NCBI GenBank assembly: GCA_018663485.1
Contig: JABJQI010000075.1
Span: forward strand, 1-21,278
Source: Opitutia bacterium
Lineage (GTDB): Bacteria > Verrucomicrobiota > Verrucomicrobiia > Opitutales > Coraliomargaritaceae
Length of the DNA: 21,278 nucleotides
Direction: 5' to 3'
Part shown: positions 1 to 6,909 of the stretch, in pieces
How positions within the stretch are numbered: position 1 is the first letter of the stretch
Layout of the letters: the number at the start of each line of letters is the position of its first letter
Position numbers and translations under genes: made by a program
Notes under the pieces: model-generated
Databases searched by the model: none
The model's input: the letters and a program-made list of their open reading frames with translations, nothing else
What the model was told of the DNA's origin: nothing

Positions 1-787
1 CGGCCTCGGTCTCGATATGGATCGGTTCGAGCCCGAGTGAGCTGCAGTCGTAAGGGCTGGCGCGCATGTCGATTTCGCGACAACGAATCGCATATTCGAA
101 AGTATCCCACAGTAGCTCTGAGCCGACCCATGGCATTGCTTTGGCGGCCCACTTATACAGATCCATATTGGTATGTAAGCAGCCTGGCTGTTCGTTGGTC
201 ATGCGCGCGTCCTGCGTCGGGTCGAGCTTATTGAACGGCTTGGCGCTGTCGGTGAAGAAGCGAAACGCATCGAAGTGACTGCAGCAGGTGGGACGTGCTT
301 CGACGACGGCATCGATCTCCGCTTGCGAGAGGCGCATCGGCAGTTTGCCTTCGTGGCGGGCGCGACCTTCGGGCCCACCTTGATAGACCATCGCCCATTC
401 GTGCATACCGAAGCAGCTGAACTGCGCGGTCTTATTTTGAACCGAACGACACAAATCGAGGCTATATTGCAGCCGCTTGCGGGCTTTTACGTCGATCTTA
501 CTCGGGTCTAAGTAAAGCGTTTGGCCTTTGCGGCTGTAGTGTTTCTCGTTGTAGCCCGGGTTGTCTTCGGCTGCTTCAAAGGCAACGCCGAGCCCTGGGT
601 GCCAGCCTTCCAGCAGTGCCGGCGCGAAGCGAAAGTAAATGAACACGAAGTCGTGGCACGGATGCATCTTGCCCGCGGCGCGGCGCGAGCGGTAGGGCAT
701 GGTCCACTGCTGCGCTTTGTTAAAATGGGCACGGGCGCTCGCCTGCCAAGTGGCATAGGGCAGCGGCGACTGATCGAGTGTGGCCAT
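1..787 (-). CDS. Protein of the family often labelled '3-methyladenine DNA glycosylase' (3' end off window)
   Basis: An open reading frame begins with ATG at 787 and runs 262 codons without a stop to the left edge, so the C-terminus is missing. Recognisable conserved blocks in order: a KMHPCHDFVFIYF-like segment near residues 40-52, WHPGLGV near 62, CFGMHEWAMVYQGG in the middle, then CCSHFDAFRFFT, EQPGCLHTNMDLYKWA and DMRASPYDC. These match, from memory, a bacterial family of about 290 aa that databases commonly call 3-methyladenine DNA glycosylase. I see no helix-hairpin-helix or other established glycosylase motif, so that function is doubtful. The conserved His, Cys and Asp residues hint at an enzyme. 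The start lies 4 nt after the DUF983 stop codon, so the two genes are probably co-transcribed. Family membership is fairly sure; function is not. Confidence 0.75.
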   Translation of the reverse strand, partial: MATLDQSPLPYATWQASARAHFNKAQQWTMPYRSRRAAGKMHPCHDFVFIYFRFAPALLEGWHPGLGVAFEAAEDNPGYNEKHYSRKGQTLYLDPSKIDVKARKRLQYSLDLCRSVQNKTAQFSCFGMHEWAMVYQGGPEGRARHEGKLPMRLSQAEIDAVVEARPTCCSHFDAFRFFTDSAKPFNKLDPTQDARMTNEQPGCLHTNMDLYKWAAKAMPWVGSELLWDTFEYAIRCREIDMRASPYDCSSLGLEPIHIETEA

Positions 788-791
788 TGGC

Positions 792-1184
792 TTAGTGGCC
801 TTCGTCGCTGGCATCGCTGTTGGCCGGTAGTTCGTGCGGAAACATGCTGTAGTAAGTCATGATCATCCAGCTAAGCATTAACGGGTAAAGCAGGGTGGTG
901 AGTAGCACCGAGCCGACGATACCGATGATCACACCGGTCCACATCCCGACGATCTGTTTAACGACTAAAATACAGATCGGAATAATGACGACGATGATCG
1001 CCAGCACGTAGCCGATCGAAGTGGTGCCGAAGTAGAAGCCCGAGTCTTCTTTCTCCAGTGGCATGTCGCAACCGGTGCAGTGTTTGTTGAGTCGAAACCA
1101 ATGTTTGAACATGCCGAAGGCGCCGCAGTTGGGGCAGCGTCCGGTCAGGCTGCGTGCTATGATTTCTCCTCGTTCGACTTGCAT
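792..1184 (-). CDS. DUF983 family zinc-ribbon membrane protein
   Basis: A 130-aa protein. The N-terminus carries a four-cysteine zinc-ribbon-like motif, CPNC at residues 17-20 and CTGC at 36-39. Two strongly hydrophobic stretches follow, about 57-76 and 84-109, and a short acidic tail ends the protein. This order is that of DUF983 proteins, small inner-membrane proteins of unknown function. I chose ATG at 1184 because the first conserved residues follow closely. The frame can be extended to a TTG at 1235, but that adds 17 residues with no family resemblance. No clear ribosome binding site precedes either start. The next gene begins 4 nt downstream. The window gives no direct hint of function. 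Confidence 0.8.
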   Translation of the reverse strand: MQVERGEIIARSLTGRCPNCGAFGMFKHWFRLNKHCTGCDMPLEKEDSGFYFGTTSIGYVLAIIVVIIPICILVVKQIVGMWTGVIIGIVGSVLLTTLLYPLMLSWMIMTYYSMFPHELPANSDASDEGH

Positions 1185-1372
1185 ATATTGTCGCACGCAA
1201 TGGCAATCATTGCCCTTTGGCAAGATCCCATCCAATGTGTAATTATTTCTGCGCTTTCTTCGGGCGGCGCTTCAATCGAATCTTACCAATCGAGCTGACG
1301 GTGCCGTGTCCTCACTGACTGCTCGAATAGTAATGACTCGGACACAGTGAGGGGGTACTGCAAGCTTTGATC

Positions 1373-1381
1373 TGGTATAGT
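1373..1381 (+). promoter_or_regulatory. Candidate extended -10 promoter for the DEAD-box helicase
   Basis: TGG followed by TATAGT fits an extended -10 element (TGn-TATAAT, one mismatch). No good -35 hexamer lies 17 nt upstream. Transcription from here would begin near 1388 and give a leader of about 220 nt before the ATG at 1612. Inferred from sequence only. Confidence 0.35.
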
Positions 1382-1395
1382 AAAAGGAGTAAGCG

Positions 1396-1441
1396 CGACC
1401 CGCCCTCATTTTATCAGCAGTGGCTCAAGGTGGGCGGGTCG
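1396..1441. repeat. Perfect 10-bp inverted repeat in the helicase leader
   Basis: CGACCCGCCC at 1396-1405 is perfectly complementary to GGGCGGGTCG at 1432-1441, with a 26-nt loop. No T-tract follows, so it does not look like a terminator. It would lie at the extreme 5' end of a transcript from the candidate promoter at 1373-1381. Confidence 0.55.
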
Positions 1442-1611
1442 TCCTCACGCCTTTCGGTTAAGTGCAGCAGACTGGGAACGCGCATGCGCTGCCTTCAATT
1501 GGCCGTATCTTTTCCACGATTCATAGCTCGTCATTTGCTGCGGAGTCGGCAGAGTGCTGCCATTCAATGGTTTCGCAGAGATGATTTTGCGCGCCGACAG
1601 TAGATAAAACG

Positions 1612-2727
1612 ATGAGCACAGCATTTACACAACTCGGCATTCCTGACGACCTCAATCAAGGGATCGAAGCACTCGGCATTCTTGAGCCGACGCCAATTCA
1701 AGCGCAAGCGATTCCTTTCCTGATGGAAGACGGCGGCGACCTCATTGCCCAAGCGCAGACTGGCACTGGCAAGACTGCCGCCTTTGGCCTGCCGCTGCTA
1801 ACCAAGATCGACCCGAGCTTTAAAGAGATCCAGGCGGTAATCATCGCGCCGACTCGTGAGCTCGCGCAGCAGATCGGCAAGCAGCTGTTCCGCTACACAA
1901 AATTTTCCGCTAAAATATTTGTCGAAGTCCTCGCGGGGGGTGACAAAATCGATCTGCAGGTTAAAAAATTGCAACGCCCCACGCACATTGTCGTGGCCAC
2001 GCCTGGCCGCTTGATGGATTTGCTCAAACTCAAGGCGATCCGTTTACAGTCGGTCCGTCATCTCGTGCTGGACGAAGCCGACGAGATGCTGAGCATGGGC
2101 TTTCAATCCGAGCTGGAGGAAATCTTTAAGCAGACCAAAGACCGCAAGAGTACCTGGCTGTTTTCCGCGACCTTCCAAGATCGTATTAAGAATATGGTCG
2201 AGCAGCACATGTCTGCCAAGGCGCACATGATCAAGGTGGATAAAAAGCACGTGGTGAATCAGAATATTGATCACCAGTTCGCGATCTGCTCGCGTGAGGA
2301 TAAGACTGATTTTATTTATAAGTATTTAATCGCGCATGGCGAAGAGCGCGGCTTGATCTTTTGCCGTACACGTTCGGGTGCCGTCTCGCTGGGGCAAGAC
2401 TTGACCAAACTCGGCCTCGCAGTCGGCGTCTTGCAGGGCGACCTCAGTCAAAAGGATCGCGATAAGGTGATGCGCTCCTTCAAAAATGAACGCACACAGT
2501 TTCTGCTCGCGACCGATGTCGCGGCCCGCGGCATCGATGTCGAAGGTCTATCTTTTGTCATCCAGCATCAGTTGCCGGATGCGATGCAGTATTACACCCA
2601 TCGCAGCGGCCGCACCGCACGCGCGGGTAAGAAAGGCGTATCGATTACTTTGATTGAGCCAAAGGAGCGCCGTAAAATTACCCAGTTAGAAAAAGAACTC
2701 GGCTTGAATTTCTCAATGGTGGAATAG
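1612..2727 (+). CDS. DEAD-box ATP-dependent RNA helicase
   Basis: A complete 371-aa helicase core that unwinds or remodels RNA using ATP; such proteins act in ribosome assembly, mRNA decay or cold adaptation. Motifs in order: Q motif TPIQ (27-30), Walker A AQTGTGKT (48-55), PTRELA (80-85), TPGR (130-133), DEAD (154-157), SAT (185-187), ATDVAARGID (about 300-309) and HRSGRTAR (330-337). The protein stops soon after the core, without the long basic or RNA-binding C-terminal tail of RhlE, CsdA or DbpA, so it is a minimal DEAD-box protein and I do not assign a subfamily. The ATG at 1612 sits just ahead of the Q motif. No Shine-Dalgarno sequence is visible. The gene stands alone, with a long leader upstream and a GC-rich hairpin downstream. 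Confidence 0.96.
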   Translation: MSTAFTQLGIPDDLNQGIEALGILEPTPIQAQAIPFLMEDGGDLIAQAQTGTGKTAAFGLPLLTKIDPSFKEIQAVIIAPTRELAQQIGKQLFRYTKFSAKIFVEVLAGGDKIDLQVKKLQRPTHIVVATPGRLMDLLKLKAIRLQSVRHLVLDEADEMLSMGFQSELEEIFKQTKDRKSTWLFSATFQDRIKNMVEQHMSAKAHMIKVDKKHVVNQNIDHQFAICSREDKTDFIYKYLIAHGEERGLIFCRTRSGAVSLGQDLTKLGLAVGVLQGDLSQKDRDKVMRSFKNERTQFLLATDVAARGIDVEGLSFVIQHQLPDAMQYYTHRSGRTARAGKKGVSITLIEPKERRKITQLEKELGLNFSMVE

Positions 2728-2775
2728 TGCTGCGGAGCGTGGCACGACAATATGTGATGCGCTCGGCACTGCGGT

Positions 2776-2800
2776 GCTGCTGCCCAGATTGGGCAGCAGC
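2776..2800 (+). terminator. GC-rich hairpin after the helicase gene
   Basis: A perfect 11-bp stem: 2776-2786 pairs with 2790-2800 around a 3-nt loop. It lies 49 nt after the helicase stop. There is no T-tract, so it may stabilise the 3' end or act as a weak terminator rather than a classical intrinsic one. Confidence 0.5.
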
Positions 2801-2817
2801 CCCACAGCTTGATCCAC

Positions 2818-2928
2818 TTAGAGCATCTGTATGACCTGCTGTTTGTTCAATTTCGAGAGCTCTTGAAACGTACTGGCGTACAAAGCCTAGTCGCTGGCTC
2901 CATCGATTTTGCAGCTCATCTTTTTCAT
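2818..2928 (-). pseudogene. Possible remnant of a very small gene, interrupted by TAG
   Basis: In the 303-bp gap between the helicase and the gspF-like gene, a minus-strand frame starts with ATG at 2928 and reads 13 residues to a TAG at 2889-2887. It continues in the same frame for 22 plausible residues (including FQELSKLNKQQV) to a TAA at 2820-2818. The second half looks like real helical protein. No family is recognised. It could be a decayed gene or chance. The rest of the gap shows nothing but the hairpin at 2776-2800. Confidence 0.2.
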
Positions 2929-3030
2929 AATATAATGCTAACCTTTTTTAAGTTTTTGATTGATATTTTAAGGCCTTGGTTTTTCGGGCTGGTGCGGCTG
3001 CTAGGCGGGTGGATCTCTAGGGATCCAGCT

Positions 3031-3996
3031 CTACTGCGCCAAGTCGTTAAGCAAATCTAGGTAGCCCCCATAGACTTCGAAAATGGTGAACACGATGAAG
3101 ACAGCGACCAATGCAAATAGCAGTGTCGGGTAAACAATGGAGGCGTAAGTCATGGCATGGTTCGCCTGTGTTTGGTATTGCTGGCCAGTTTTGAGCATCA
3201 TCTCGTCGAGCTTGCCGCTTTGGGTGCCAGCGGCGTAGAACGCCACGAAGTCGGGCGGAAATACTTTGTGCGCTTTGAGCTGCGTGGCGGGGTCTTCACC
3301 CGCGGCAAAGGTGGGCTGCATCGCTCGGTAGGCGCGGCTGATCTTTGGGTCGTTCGCGATGTGCGCGGAGCCTTGCCAGGCAGTGTGCATTGGCACGCCA
3401 GCATCGATGAAGGTGCCGAGCGCGTAGGAAAAGTCAGCGAGTGCCTGTGCTTGACTGTAGCCACGCAGGAGTGGAATGCAGCGCAAGATCCGAGTCAGCA
3501 GCGCATTGTCTGTTTTGACTAGAAATAGGCTCAGTGCGCCGAGCGCCCATACTGGGCAGATTAGTAGCGAGCTTTGTAACAGGTGTAGTCGGGCGTCCCA
3601 TTCGAATCCATGCGTATAGTCGATCATGCGGACGATCGGCAGGATCAAAGCCGCGAGGTGGTAGACACCGAGCGGGTAAAGCAGTCCGAGCATGACTTTG
3701 AGCTGAGTGGCCCCAATGCGCTCATGCCGATCGGAAAGGTTGCGTAAGGTTTGCGGCAGGCGGCCGGCCTGCATCGCTGTGCTGATAAAAGCGCGGTCTG
3801 CTTTCGGCAACCAGGCAGGTGCCGCGGTCATCACTGCTTCAATCCCAGTGCCCCCTTCGATCAATCTAGCCATGCGCAATCGGTCTCTACTCGGAGGGCC
3901 TGCGCAGATGGTGAACGCTTCTGCGAGCCGTGTGCCGGAATCCAGATGTTCTGCGAGCTGTTGATACCAGTTAGAGAGGACTTTATGCGAAGCCAT
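3031..3996 (-). CDS. GspF/PilC-type (type II secretion system F) inner-membrane protein
   Basis: A 321-aa polytopic membrane protein of the T2SSF family, the platform protein that works with a GspE/PilB ATPase in pseudopilus or pilus assembly. Two related cytoplasmic helical domains are visible: residues about 8-95, opening LSNWYQQLAEHLDSGTRL, and about 185-280, opening ALADFSYALGTFIDAGVP. Each is followed by membrane segments: 101-123, 139-160 and 286-309. The order and the repeated 'L...L..G..L..A' pattern fit the family. It is somewhat shorter than the usual 350-400 aa at the N-terminus. No gspE, gspG or other secretion gene adjoins it; the nearest prepilin-like protein is at the far right of the window. 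The upstream gene on this strand ends 63 nt earlier, so co-transcription is possible. Confidence 0.88.
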   Translation of the reverse strand: MASHKVLSNWYQQLAEHLDSGTRLAEAFTICAGPPSRDRLRMARLIEGGTGIEAVMTAAPAWLPKADRAFISTAMQAGRLPQTLRNLSDRHERIGATQLKVMLGLLYPLGVYHLAALILPIVRMIDYTHGFEWDARLHLLQSSLLICPVWALGALSLFLVKTDNALLTRILRCIPLLRGYSQAQALADFSYALGTFIDAGVPMHTAWQGSAHIANDPKISRAYRAMQPTFAAGEDPATQLKAHKVFPPDFVAFYAAGTQSGKLDEMMLKTGQQYQTQANHAMTYASIVYPTLLFALVAVFIVFTIFEVYGGYLDLLNDLAQ

Positions 3997-4059
3997 GGAG
4001 GATGTCTGAGACTATTGAGGCGGGCGGAGGCTTAAAGAGTGGAGCCGGAGACTTGAAGG

Positions 4060-4569
4060 CTACTTGTCTAGTTCGCGTTCGAGCTGTTCGAGGCGTGCGA
4101 GCTTTGCTTTGACCCGTTGCCGGTGGCGTCGTTGGCGTGCAGCGTTGTTTTTTAATTTATGGGCGGTGCTTTTTTTCGGCCGACCGCGACGTAGATGCAC
4201 GACGTTTTCGGGGATCGTGAAGAGGTTGCGTTGCCTAAATGGCTCCGGTGTTTGGCTGAGGTCAATTGCGTCGTCGATACAGGCGCTATCGGCAATCCGA
4301 TTCGATTGCATTACCCAGCTGGGTGCGGTGGTTTTGCTGAGCTGACAAATCCATGCCACATAAGCGGCGAGGTAGGCATCGCAGTAGCCATGATCTTTGA
4401 GGCGTGAACGCAGCAATGGCGGAGTATCTTGGATGCGCTGGCGTAGCTCGCGCGCCGAGGATACTTGTTTTAACTCGTTTTGCCACTGCTGTAAGCGGGG
4501 TTGGAAATCGCCCAGTTCATGGATATTGAAAGTGACTTCGGCGGCAGTTGTAGGTGGCGAGAGTGACAT
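4060..4569 (-). CDS. Uncharacterised basic protein with AT-hook-like and basic-helix C-terminus
   Basis: A 169-aa protein of no recognised family. Residues about 15-80 appear helical. A central PEPFRQRNLF segment (108-117) recalls a phrase seen in small proteins of some nucleotidyltransferase-type pairs, but this is only a resemblance. The C-terminus is strikingly basic: RRGRPKK at 127-133 resembles an AT-hook, and residues 138-169 form a basic region (NNAARQRRHRQRVKAK) running into a Leu-rich heptad-like helix ending at the stop. This suggests DNA or RNA binding, possibly as a dimer. The start at 4569 is the only sensible ATG. AT-rich upstream DNA holds the perfect palindrome TAATCGATTA (4629-4638) and TACGTAACGTA (4607-4617), candidate promoter or operator sites. 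Confidence 0.7.
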   Translation of the reverse strand: MSLSPPTTAAEVTFNIHELGDFQPRLQQWQNELKQVSSARELRQRIQDTPPLLRSRLKDHGYCDAYLAAYVAWICQLSKTTAPSWVMQSNRIADSACIDDAIDLSQTPEPFRQRNLFTIPENVVHLRRGRPKKSTAHKLKNNAARQRRHRQRVKAKLARLEQLERELDK

Positions 4570-4937
4570 GTCGTAAGTGATTTATAATTCGCTTTATATA
4601 TATTGCTACGTAACGTATAAATAAAGAATAATCGATTACATCGCGAATCACAGGTGAGAGCGTGGCTTCGATGGTAGTCTGATTTAAGCATCGGGTCAAA
4701 CGGTAGGCACAACTGAATGTTGCTGGATATTAACAGGCTGTGGGACTAAGATTTAGCCAGTTGCCAAACAAAAACTCAGGGGCACCGCCCTCGGTGTCTT
4801 GCGGGAGATCGTGCCGCGAATGCAAAGTGTGACTTAAGCTAGGTTCCTCACCTGGGGGTGCCAACCGTCGATTCTTAGTATTGGGGGTTTTCGACTAATT
4901 GGCGAGCAGGCCCACTGCCGGTTCTGAGCCGCGCGCC
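4570..4937. other. Intergenic region of 368 bp with a foldable segment
   Basis: No coding frame is convincing on either strand. The part at 4570-4640 is AT-rich and probably holds the promoter of the minus-strand basic protein. The segment 4781-4862 has nested complementary blocks and might be a structured RNA. The rest shows nothing recognisable. Confidence 0.4.
4781..4862. ncRNA. Possible structured RNA element (strand unknown)
   Basis: Nested complementary blocks: GGCACC 4781-4786 with GGTGCC 4857-4862; CCC 4788-4790 with GGG 4854-4856; GGTG 4793-4796 with CACC 4849-4852. That gives 13 pairs broken only by a bulge and small internal loops. Inside, GCGG 4801-4804 can pair with CCGC 4814-4817. 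I compared it by memory with 6S, SRP, RNase P and tmRNA hallmarks and found none. It may be chance. Confidence 0.25.
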
Positions 4938-5588
4938 TTAGCGCTTCTTTTTCATCCAGGCCAAGGAGATGGTTTTCTGGTTCTTCACCTTGGTTTTTTT
5001 CGGCAACATGGTCTCAATGAATTGGAGAATCTCATTGCGGCCGACACGTGTCTTCGCTGAGCAACTAAAGGCTTTGACGGCCTGAATGCCCCATTCGTCT
5101 AATTTCTGCAGGAATAGCTTTGCGTGGTTTTCCACAGTGGTATCCGAGCTTTTGTCTGACTTGGTGAAGACAATCGATACGGGCAGCTTACAGGCTTGTA
5201 GCCACTCGATAAAGGCGAGGTCGCCTTCGACTGGTTCCATCCGCGAATCAACCAGTGCAAAAACATGCTTGAGGTTTTCGCGGCCTGTGAGATAGCCACT
5301 AACATTGATGTTGAAATCGTTCTGCTTCGCCTTGGAAAGTCGTGCATACCCGTAGCCAGGTAGATCGACGAGGCTCCAGGTCTGATTAATATCAAAGAAA
5401 TTAATCAGCTGCGTCTTCCCCGGCACGCTGGATGTTTTCGCGAGCTCCTTCTTGCCGGTGAGCATGTTAATCAACGAAGATTTGCCGACATTGGAGCGTC
5501 CGACAAAGGCGAATTCGGGCTGCCAAGATGCCGGGCAGGCTTCGAGGTCGAGTGCACTGGTGCGGAATGTTGCGCTTTCAATCTTCAT
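4938..5588 (-). CDS. engB: Ribosome biogenesis GTPase EngB (YsxC/YihA)
   Basis: A 216-aa TrmE-Era-EngA-EngB-Septin-like GTPase needed for late assembly of the large ribosomal subunit. All G motifs are present: G1 GRSNVGKS (30-37), the PGKTQ switch region (56-60) with its conserved Thr, G3 DLPGYG (75-80), G4 TKSD (142-145) and G5 SAK (177-179). The 'FVGRSNVGKSSLIN' and 'DLPGYGYA' phrases are diagnostic of EngB. A basic tail (about 197-216, ending WMKKKR) extends beyond the G domain. The frame continues upstream to 5798, but family alignment favours the ATG at 5588. Another ATG at 5648 is possible. The gene is divergent from the symporter-like gene. Confidence 0.95.
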   Translation of the reverse strand: MKIESATFRTSALDLEACPASWQPEFAFVGRSNVGKSSLINMLTGKKELAKTSSVPGKTQLINFFDINQTWSLVDLPGYGYARLSKAKQNDFNINVSGYLTGRENLKHVFALVDSRMEPVEGDLAFIEWLQACKLPVSIVFTKSDKSSDTTVENHAKLFLQKLDEWGIQAVKAFSCSAKTRVGRNEILQFIETMLPKKTKVKNQKTISLAWMKKKR

Positions 5589-5766
5589 GAGTGCCGAGGG
5601 ATTAAAGGGAAAGTTACGGGAATGCAAAATATAAAGACGGTGTAGCATGTCCTTTGTCTCGTTCGCTGTTTGAACAGCGCCTAGTGACTCGGAGCCCGTG
5701 CCGCCCTGGTTGATTTTTCTCGCTTCACCTTTTCTCAGCTTTGTGCACGCTGAGTTAATCTCGAAA

Positions 5767-6741
5767 ATGATGTCACTGCTTCGAAAATATGCATTCACGC
5801 TATGGCTGCTTGCCGCCGTGCTGCTTGCGGTCTATGTCCCTGAGCCCGCCTCGAAGGAGGGTTTTTTGTGTGCGCAGTGGACCACGCAGTTTGGCGTGGC
5901 GGTGATTTTCTTGTTACAGGGACTGTCGTTGCCGACGCGTTCGTTGGCCGCAGGGTACAACCCGATGCGACTTCACGTGTTCGTCTTATCGTGGAATTAC
6001 TTGTGGTTCCCAGTGGTGACGGGGCTATTGCTGCTACCACTGTCGTGGCTGTTGACGCCGCAACTGTGTGTCGGGTTCTGGCTGCTGGCGATTTTGCCGA
6101 CGACGGTGGCTTCGGCGATCGCATTCACCTCGCTCTCAGGCGGAGACACGGGCAATGCCATTTTTTCGACGATTTTTTCCAACCTATTGGCGGTTTTGGT
6201 GGTGCCGACGATTGCGGTGGCTTATCTGGCGAGTGAGACGGCGATTGAGATTTCATTGGCGGGGATTTTCGTGAGTCTGGCTCAGTTATTGGTGTTGCCG
6301 TTGATTGTGGGGCAGGTGGCACGTCAGTTTATGCGGGCGCTTGCTGGGCGCATTGCTGGAGTAGTCAAATTGGTCAGTAGTGGCATCATTGTATTTATTG
6401 TACACGCTGCGTTTGCGCAGAGCGTGAGTTCGGGCCTGTTGGATGAGCTGTCGTTGGCACTTTGCCTCGGGGTGGCCGTGGGTATCGTGACGCTCTTATT
6501 GGTGACGAGTGTATTAATATGGTGGAGTGGGTCTTGGTTGCGCTTGACGCGTGCGCAGCGAATTGCAGCGTTTTTTTGTGCGAGTCAGAAGTCGTTGGCT
6601 TCGGGCCTGCCGTTGGCCTCGTCGATTTTGCTGGCAGCCCCGGGTGTAGTGGATCCTGCAATGGTATTGATCCCATTGATTTGCTTTCACCCAGTGCAGT
6701 TAGCGTTCGCCGGTCTGCTAACCGGGCGGTTGGTGGAGTAG
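5767..6741 (+). CDS. Bile acid:sodium symporter-like (SBF/YfeH-type) transporter
   Basis: A 324-aa integral membrane protein, almost entirely hydrophobic, with about ten predicted transmembrane helices. The core 'LLAILPTTVASAIAFTSLSGGDTGNAIFSTIFSNLLAVLVVP' region carries the crossover signature of the bile-acid:sodium symporter superfamily: a P-T-T unwound helix, then G-N and S/T-rich residues. A late FFCASQKSLASGLPLASS segment is typical of the YfeH-like (SBF-like, DUF4137) branch. Substrate is unknown; relatives carry organic anions. ATG at 5767 (followed by a second ATG) was chosen because it opens directly onto the first helix; the frame reaches back to 5698 but would overlap the divergent promoter region. 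It converges with the DUF3127 gene on a shared terminator. Confidence 0.88.
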   Translation: MMSLLRKYAFTLWLLAAVLLAVYVPEPASKEGFLCAQWTTQFGVAVIFLLQGLSLPTRSLAAGYNPMRLHVFVLSWNYLWFPVVTGLLLLPLSWLLTPQLCVGFWLLAILPTTVASAIAFTSLSGGDTGNAIFSTIFSNLLAVLVVPTIAVAYLASETAIEISLAGIFVSLAQLLVLPLIVGQVARQFMRALAGRIAGVVKLVSSGIIVFIVHAAFAQSVSSGLLDELSLALCLGVAVGIVTLLLVTSVLIWWSGSWLRLTRAQRIAAFFCASQKSLASGLPLASSILLAAPGVVDPAMVLIPLICFHPVQLAFAGLLTGRLVE

Positions 6742-6765
6742 CATGCTGGAATTTTACTGACGAGC

Positions 6766-6845
6766 TGGAGGGCATTGCTCTGCCATTGCCTCACGTTAGA
6801 TTCGTTGATTTGGCTATCGTGGCAACGACGGAGCGTTGCCCTCCA
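6766..6845. repeat. Long imperfect inverted repeat (REP/MITE-like hairpin)
   Basis: Bases 6766-6790 pair without gaps with 6821-6845: 20 Watson-Crick pairs and 2 G-T pairs out of 25, with TGGAGGGCA at the left end mirrored by TGCCCTCCA at the right. The loop is about 30 nt. It lies just downstream of the transporter stop and upstream of the terminator. The shape suggests a dispersed REP-type element or small MITE, but no second copy is seen in this window. Confidence 0.6.
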
Positions 6846-6857
6846 ATATAGGCACAA

Positions 6858-6887
6858 AAAAGGCCGCTCGTGAATGAGCGGCCTTTT
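6858..6887. terminator. Bidirectional intrinsic terminator
   Basis: AAAAGGCCGCTC (6858-6869) and GAGCGGCCTTTT (6876-6887) form a perfect 12-bp stem around a 6-nt loop, with A-tract and T-tract at either end. It serves the convergent transporter (+) and DUF3127 (-) genes. Confidence 0.93.
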
Positions 6888-6909
6888 GTTGAAAATGGTA
6901 ATTGAGCGA

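Larger units (their letters stand above)
1185..1611. other. Intergenic region with helicase leader
   Basis: About 430 bp between the divergent DUF983 and helicase genes, with no convincing coding frame. Two inverted repeats are visible. In 1306-1352, GTGTC followed by CTCACTG is mirrored by GACAC and CAGTGAG. At 1396-1441 there is a perfect 10-bp stem. An extended -10 element at 1373-1381 could start the helicase transcript. Confidence 0.5.

Noticed and set aside
521..862. Plus-strand ORF of 113 codons
   Set aside because: It lies wholly antisense to the conserved minus-strand gene at 1-787 and the end of DUF983; its composition is that of a shadow frame.
2809..3060. Plus-strand 83-codon ORF in the gap after the helicase
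   Set aside because: It opens with TTG, matches no family, overlaps the 3' end of the gspF-like gene and is antisense to the better minus-strand mini-ORF.
4060..4569. True bZIP transcription factor
   Set aside because: The basic region has N-x-A-A-R instead of the N-x-x-A-A spacing of the bZIP signature, so only a general resemblance remains.
4781..4862. 6S, SRP or tmRNA gene
   Set aside because: None of the diagnostic conserved segments of these RNAs is present; only base-pairing potential is seen.
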